Of a stretch of DNA of 64,000 nucleotides, positions 60,864 to 64,000 are shown one piece after another (position 1 is the first letter of the stretch; every line of letters begins with the position of its first letter). A model generated the notes under the pieces. The model did not search any database. It saw only the letters and a list, made by a program, of their open reading frames with translations, and was not told the DNA's origin. The stretch lies in NCBI RefSeq assembly GCF_004364805.1, contig NZ_SOAP01000006.1, positions 1 through 64,000 of the forward strand, written 5' to 3'. The DNA is from Pelagimonas phthalicica. Lineage in GTDB: Bacteria; Pseudomonadota; Alphaproteobacteria; Rhodobacterales; Rhodobacteraceae. Both the position numbers and the translations under genes were made by a program.

Positions 60864-62045
60864 ATGAAAGGACTTCTGAAGACCGGTGTGGCGGCGCTGA
60901 CATTGGCTCTGGCCACCGCGGCCAGCGCTGAGATCCGCGTGGCGCATGTCTATGGCAAAACCGGCCCGTTCGAGGCCTATGCCAAACAATCCCATGACGG
61001 GCTGATGATGGGGCTGGAATATGCCACCGGCGGCACGATGGAGATTGATGGCGAAAAGATCGTCGTGATCGAAAAAGACACCCAGCTGGACCCGGCCACC
61101 GGCCGTTCGCTGCTGGCTGAGGCCTATGGCGATGATGACGCGCATATCGCCGTTGGTCCCGTCAGCTCGGGCGTGGCGCTGGCCATGTTGCCGGTTGCCG
61201 AGGAATATGAACGCGTGCTGATTGTCGAACCCGCCGTGGCCGACAGCATCACCGGCTCCGCCTGGAACCGCTATATCTTCCGCACCGGGCGCAACTCGTC
61301 TCAGGATGCGATCTCCAACGCGGTTGCTCTGGGCGGTGACGGTGTCACCATCGCAACTTTGGCGCAGGATTACGCCTTTGGCCGTGACGGTGTGGCGGCC
61401 TTCAAAGAGGCGCTTGAGGCCACCGGGGCCAAGATCGCCCACGAGGAATATGTCCCCACCGACACCACCGATTTCACCGCTGCCGCTGAGCGGATTTTCA
61501 ACGCGATGGAAGGGGAAAGCGGCGACAAAAAGCTCTTCATCATCTGGGCCGGTGGCGGCAATCCGATGTCCAAGATCAACGCGATGGACCCGTCCCGCTT
61601 TGGCGTCGAAATCGCCACGGGGGGCAACATTCTGGCCGCTCTGAAAGCTTACAAAGAACTCCCCGGCCTCGAAGGCGCGACTTATTACTACTATGAAATC
61701 CCGCAGAACCCGGTGAATGAATGGCTTGTGAAAGAGCATTTTGAACGCCACGGCACCCCGCCGGATTTCTTCACCGCAGGTGGCATGGCCGCGGGTATCG
61801 CCGTGGTTGAGGCGATCAAAAAGGCCGGCGGTGCCGAGGATACCGACGCGCTGATCGAAGCGATGGAGGGCATGGAATGGCAGACCCCCAAGGGCAAGAT
61901 GATGTTCCGCGCCGAGGATCATCAGGCCATGCAGCCCATGTATCACTTCCGCACTGAAATTCAGGACGGCAAGGATTATGGCGTTCCGGTTCTGGTGCGC
62001 GAAATCGGGCTGGACGAGATGAAGATCCCTCTCAGAAACCAGTGA
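60864..62045 (+). CDS. ABC transporter periplasmic substrate-binding protein (branched-chain amino acid/amide type)
   Basis: 393 aa from the ATG at 60864, supported by GGAGGAGG. It begins with a signal peptide (MKGLLKTGVAALTLALATA), cleaved probably after ASA before EIRV. The mature part is a type I periplasmic binding protein of the LivJ/amide-urea group (AHVYGKTGPFEAYAKQSHDG; GPVSSGVALAMLPVAEEY). It delivers its ligand to the membrane complex encoded next. The ligand (branched-chain amino acid, amide, other) is not deducible. Possible operator at 60800. Confidence 0.88.
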   Translation: MKGLLKTGVAALTLALATAASAEIRVAHVYGKTGPFEAYAKQSHDGLMMGLEYATGGTMEIDGEKIVVIEKDTQLDPATGRSLLAEAYGDDDAHIAVGPVSSGVALAMLPVAEEYERVLIVEPAVADSITGSAWNRYIFRTGRNSSQDAISNAVALGGDGVTIATLAQDYAFGRDGVAAFKEALEATGAKIAHEEYVPTDTTDFTAAAERIFNAMEGESGDKKLFIIWAGGGNPMSKINAMDPSRFGVEIATGGNILAALKAYKELPGLEGATYYYYEIPQNPVNEWLVKEHFERHGTPPDFFTAGGMAAGIAVVEAIKKAGGAEDTDALIEAMEGMEWQTPKGKMMFRAEDHQAMQPMYHFRTEIQDGKDYGVPVLVREIGLDEMKIPLRNQ

Positions 62046-62133
62046 TGCGCAGCCTGAACTGCGCATAACCGCAGGGGGGTCATCCGTGACTTTGATCCCC
62101 CTGCACCCCCTCCCCTTCTGACAAACAGGCAGA

Positions 62134-62901
62134 ATGATGACCCAGGTGCTTCTGGAAACGGACGGGCTGACCGTGCGCTTTGGTGGACATGTGGCGGTTG
62201 ATGCGGTGTCCTGCGCCTTTCACGCCTCGGAACTGACCGCCATTGTGGGCCCCAATGGCGCGGGCAAGACCACCTATTTCAACCTCATTTCCGGGCAGAT
62301 TCCGGTTTCGGCAGGCTCGGTTTCCCTGATGGGGGATGACATCACCCGGCTTTCGGTCTCCGAGCGTTGCAAGCGTGGGCTTGGCCGGGCCTTTCAGCTC
62401 ACCAACCTGTTTCCCGGCCTCTCGGTTCTGGAAAATGTCCGCCTCGCCATCCAGGCGCATCGCGGCTCCAAAGCCTCGCTCTTGACCCTGGCCGATAGCC
62501 ACCACGCCGTGACAGTCGAAGCCATGTCGGTGCTGGAACGTGTGCGGCTAGATACTTTGCGCGACCAGGCGGTGTCTGAGCTCTCCCACGGCAATCAGCG
62601 CAAGCTTGAGGTAGCTATGCTGATCGCCATCGACCCCAAGGTCTATATGTTCGACGAACCCACGGCGGGGATGAGCGTTGACGAAGCGCCCGTCGTGCTT
62701 GACCTGATCGCCGAACTCAAGGCCGAGCGTGACCGCACCATCCTGCTGGTCGAACACAAGATGGACGTGATCCGCACCCTCGCCGACCGCATCATCGTTT
62801 TGCACAATGGCGCGCTGGTCGCTGATGGGGACCCGGCCGAGGTCATGGCCTCTGACGTGGTGCAAGACGCCTACATGGGCAAGGAGCTGGCCGATGTCTG
62901 A
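62134..62901 (+). CDS. LivG-type ABC transporter ATP-binding protein
   Basis: 255 aa. Walker A GPNGAGKTT, the LivG-variant signature SHGNQRKLEVA and Walker B KVYMFDEPTAGMS are present. Two adjacent ATG codons allow either start; the first is used. It is the cytoplasmic ATPase of the transporter beginning at 60864. The 8-bp overlap with the second ATPase shows operon structure. Confidence 0.9.
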   Translation: MMTQVLLETDGLTVRFGGHVAVDAVSCAFHASELTAIVGPNGAGKTTYFNLISGQIPVSAGSVSLMGDDITRLSVSERCKRGLGRAFQLTNLFPGLSVLENVRLAIQAHRGSKASLLTLADSHHAVTVEAMSVLERVRLDTLRDQAVSELSHGNQRKLEVAMLIAIDPKVYMFDEPTAGMSVDEAPVVLDLIAELKAERDRTILLVEHKMDVIRTLADRIIVLHNGALVADGDPAEVMASDVVQDAYMGKELADV

Positions 62902-63631
62902 TCAAGCCTCTGACGCAATCCTGAAACTGCAAAACGTCCATACGGATATTGCCCAATATCACATCCTGCACGGTGTCGACCTTGCGGTTGAACGTGGCGC
63001 AGTGACCATGCTTTTGGGCCGCAACGGTGTTGGCAAAACCACCACTTTGCGCACCATTATGGGCCTCTGGACCGCCCATACCGGCACAATCCATTTCGAC
63101 ACGGACAATATCACCGAGACGCCAACCCCGGCCCGCGCCCGCGCTGGCATCGGCTTTGTCCCCGAGGATATGGGTATTTTCACCGATCTCACGGTCGAAG
63201 AAAACATGACCCTTGCCGCCGCCTCTGGCCCGCTTTCGCCCCAGCGCCGCGACTGGATCTTTTCCGCCTTCCCGCCGCTGAAAACCTTTTGGAATTCCGA
63301 GGCGGGGAACCTGTCAGGTGGGCAGAAACAGATGTTGTCCATCGCCCGCGCCATGGCCGAAGAGCGCAAGCTTTACCTGATTGATGAACCGACCAAGGGC
63401 CTCGCCCCGGCCATCGTCTCCACCATGGCCGCCGCGCTGAAGGAACTCAAAAACCAAGGGGCCAGCATTTTAATGGTCGAACAGAATTTCGCCGTCGCCA
63501 AGGCGATTGGTGACTACGCCGCCGTGATGGATGACGGCAAAATCGTCTGGAGCGGAACCATGCAAGAGCTCGCAACAAACGCCGCCCTTCAGGAACAGTT
63601 GATGGGCCTGTCCATGGAGGCCGCGACATGA
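62894..63631 (+). CDS. LivF-type ABC transporter ATP-binding protein
   Basis: 245 aa from the ATG at 62894 (overlapping the LivG-type gene); the longer frame upstream is not supported. Walker A GRNGVGKTT, signature LSGGQKQMLSIARAMA, Walker B LYLIDEPTKGL. It pairs with the LivG-type ATPase. Its stop overlaps the permease start. Confidence 0.9.
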   Translation: MSDQASDAILKLQNVHTDIAQYHILHGVDLAVERGAVTMLLGRNGVGKTTTLRTIMGLWTAHTGTIHFDTDNITETPTPARARAGIGFVPEDMGIFTDLTVEENMTLAAASGPLSPQRRDWIFSAFPPLKTFWNSEAGNLSGGQKQMLSIARAMAEERKLYLIDEPTKGLAPAIVSTMAAALKELKNQGASILMVEQNFAVAKAIGDYAAVMDDGKIVWSGTMQELATNAALQEQLMGLSMEAAT

Positions 63632-64000
63632 CCAGCATCGCCCCCGATCACAAACCCACCTTTGCCTCTGTCCCCATTGCGGAACGTCTGGCCAATGCCC
63701 TGCCCGTGCTGCTGATCCCGATCCTTGTGGTCCTGGGGTTTCTCGCCATCGGGAACCCGTCAAGCTGGCTGACCCTGACTGTCTCTGGCCTGGCCATGGG
63801 CATGATGATCTTTGTCATGGCTTCGGGCCTGACCTTGGTTTTTGGCCTCATGGATGTGATCAATTTCGGCCATGGCGCGTTTATCTCGGTGGGCGCTTTC
63901 GTCGGCATTTCCGTCCTCTTCGGCCTTGCCGAATGGGCCGGTGCGCCTTCGCTGACCCTCAACCTCATCGCCATCTTCCTCGCCGTTCTCGCCGCTATGG
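63628..64000 (+). CDS. LivH-type ABC transporter permease (partial)
   Basis: The gene starts at the ATG at 63628, overlapping the previous stop, and runs beyond the window. The readable 124 residues include several hydrophobic helices and the LivH-type segment SGLTLVFGLMDVINFGHGAF. It forms the membrane channel together with a LivM-type permease expected downstream. Truncation is due to the window edge only. Confidence 0.88.
   Translation, partial: MTSIAPDHKPTFASVPIAERLANALPVLLIPILVVLGFLAIGNPSSWLTLTVSGLAMGMMIFVMASGLTLVFGLMDVINFGHGAFISVGAFVGISVLFGLAEWAGAPSLTLNLIAIFLAVLAAM

Overview
The window reads as part of a large extrachromosomal replicon (megaplasmid or chromid) of a high-GC alphaproteobacterium, most likely a Rhodobacteraceae/Roseobacter-group organism. 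The main reasons are a complete repABC replication/partition cassette (6.0-9.6 kb) followed by four perfect 16-bp parS-type palindromes, together with heterotetrameric-type sarcosine oxidase genes, a PuuE-UraD fusion and an alpha-aminoadipate-type lysine operon. These assignments come from reading sequence and recalled family features; no database search was run.

Layout. 0.4-5.8 kb: an exported or membrane-anchored alpha/beta hydrolase beside a partial type II secretion gene set (gspF, H, I, J on +; gspG and a short prepilin peptidase on -). 6.0-9.9 kb: repA-repB-(antisense RNA region)-repC-parS array. 9.9-12.1 kb: urate hydroxylase PuuD and a divergent LysR regulator. 12.1-15.6 kb: small regulators, an unusual LysR-HTH protein with an unknown partner, and an MFS transporter. 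15.9-30.2 kb: the most unusual part, three uncharacterised transcription units. They encode a 116-aa/418-aa unknown pair; an operon of an unknown protein, a winged-helix/TolB/TPR regulator, a PAP2/haloperoxidase-fold protein with a Gly-Ala-Tyr repeat N-terminus and an S8 subtilase; and, convergent to it, an operon of an 1138-aa protein of a family I cannot name plus 439-aa and 334-aa proteins that look toxin-like. 30.4-33.5 kb: AraC regulator, cupin and flavin monooxygenase. 33.7-37.1 kb: purine catabolism (puuE-uraD fusion, allA, NCS2 permease). 37.2-38.5 kb: a lower-GC RTX protein. 38.6-46.6 kb: LysR regulator and a lysine-to-glutaryl-CoA type operon. 46.8-51.6 kb: toxin-antitoxin pair, allE, three GlxA-family regulators. 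52-59 kb: FAD oxidoreductase and a sarcosine-oxidase-like operon (soxB-PPOX-soxD-soxA-soxG) whose SoxD lacks every zinc cysteine. 59.2-60.7 kb: quinone-oxidoreductase-like gene and HxlR regulator. 60.9-64 kb: branched-chain amino acid/amide-type ABC transporter, running off the window.

How it fits together. puuD, puuE-uraD, allE and allA supply most steps from urate to glyoxylate plus urea; a 5-hydroxyisourate hydrolase and an allantoate hydrolase are not visible here. Lysine dehydrogenase-like, aminotransferase, fused E1 and AASA dehydrogenase genes give a nearly complete aminoadipate route. The replicon therefore looks like a nitrogen-scavenging accessory genome (purines, lysine, N-methyl compounds) interrupted by an uncharacterised island.

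A dispersed intergenic element of about 90-210 bp, in eight full or partial copies (A 4150, B 15694, C1 24107, C2 24217, D 46661, E 48432, F 51650, G 59042), sits mainly between convergent gene ends. It shares a GGATYGC-GCRATCC palindrome, a GC-rich hairpin and an outer GGTTCGC.CCCGA inverted repeat. No tRNA, rRNA, CRISPR array or transposase was seen.
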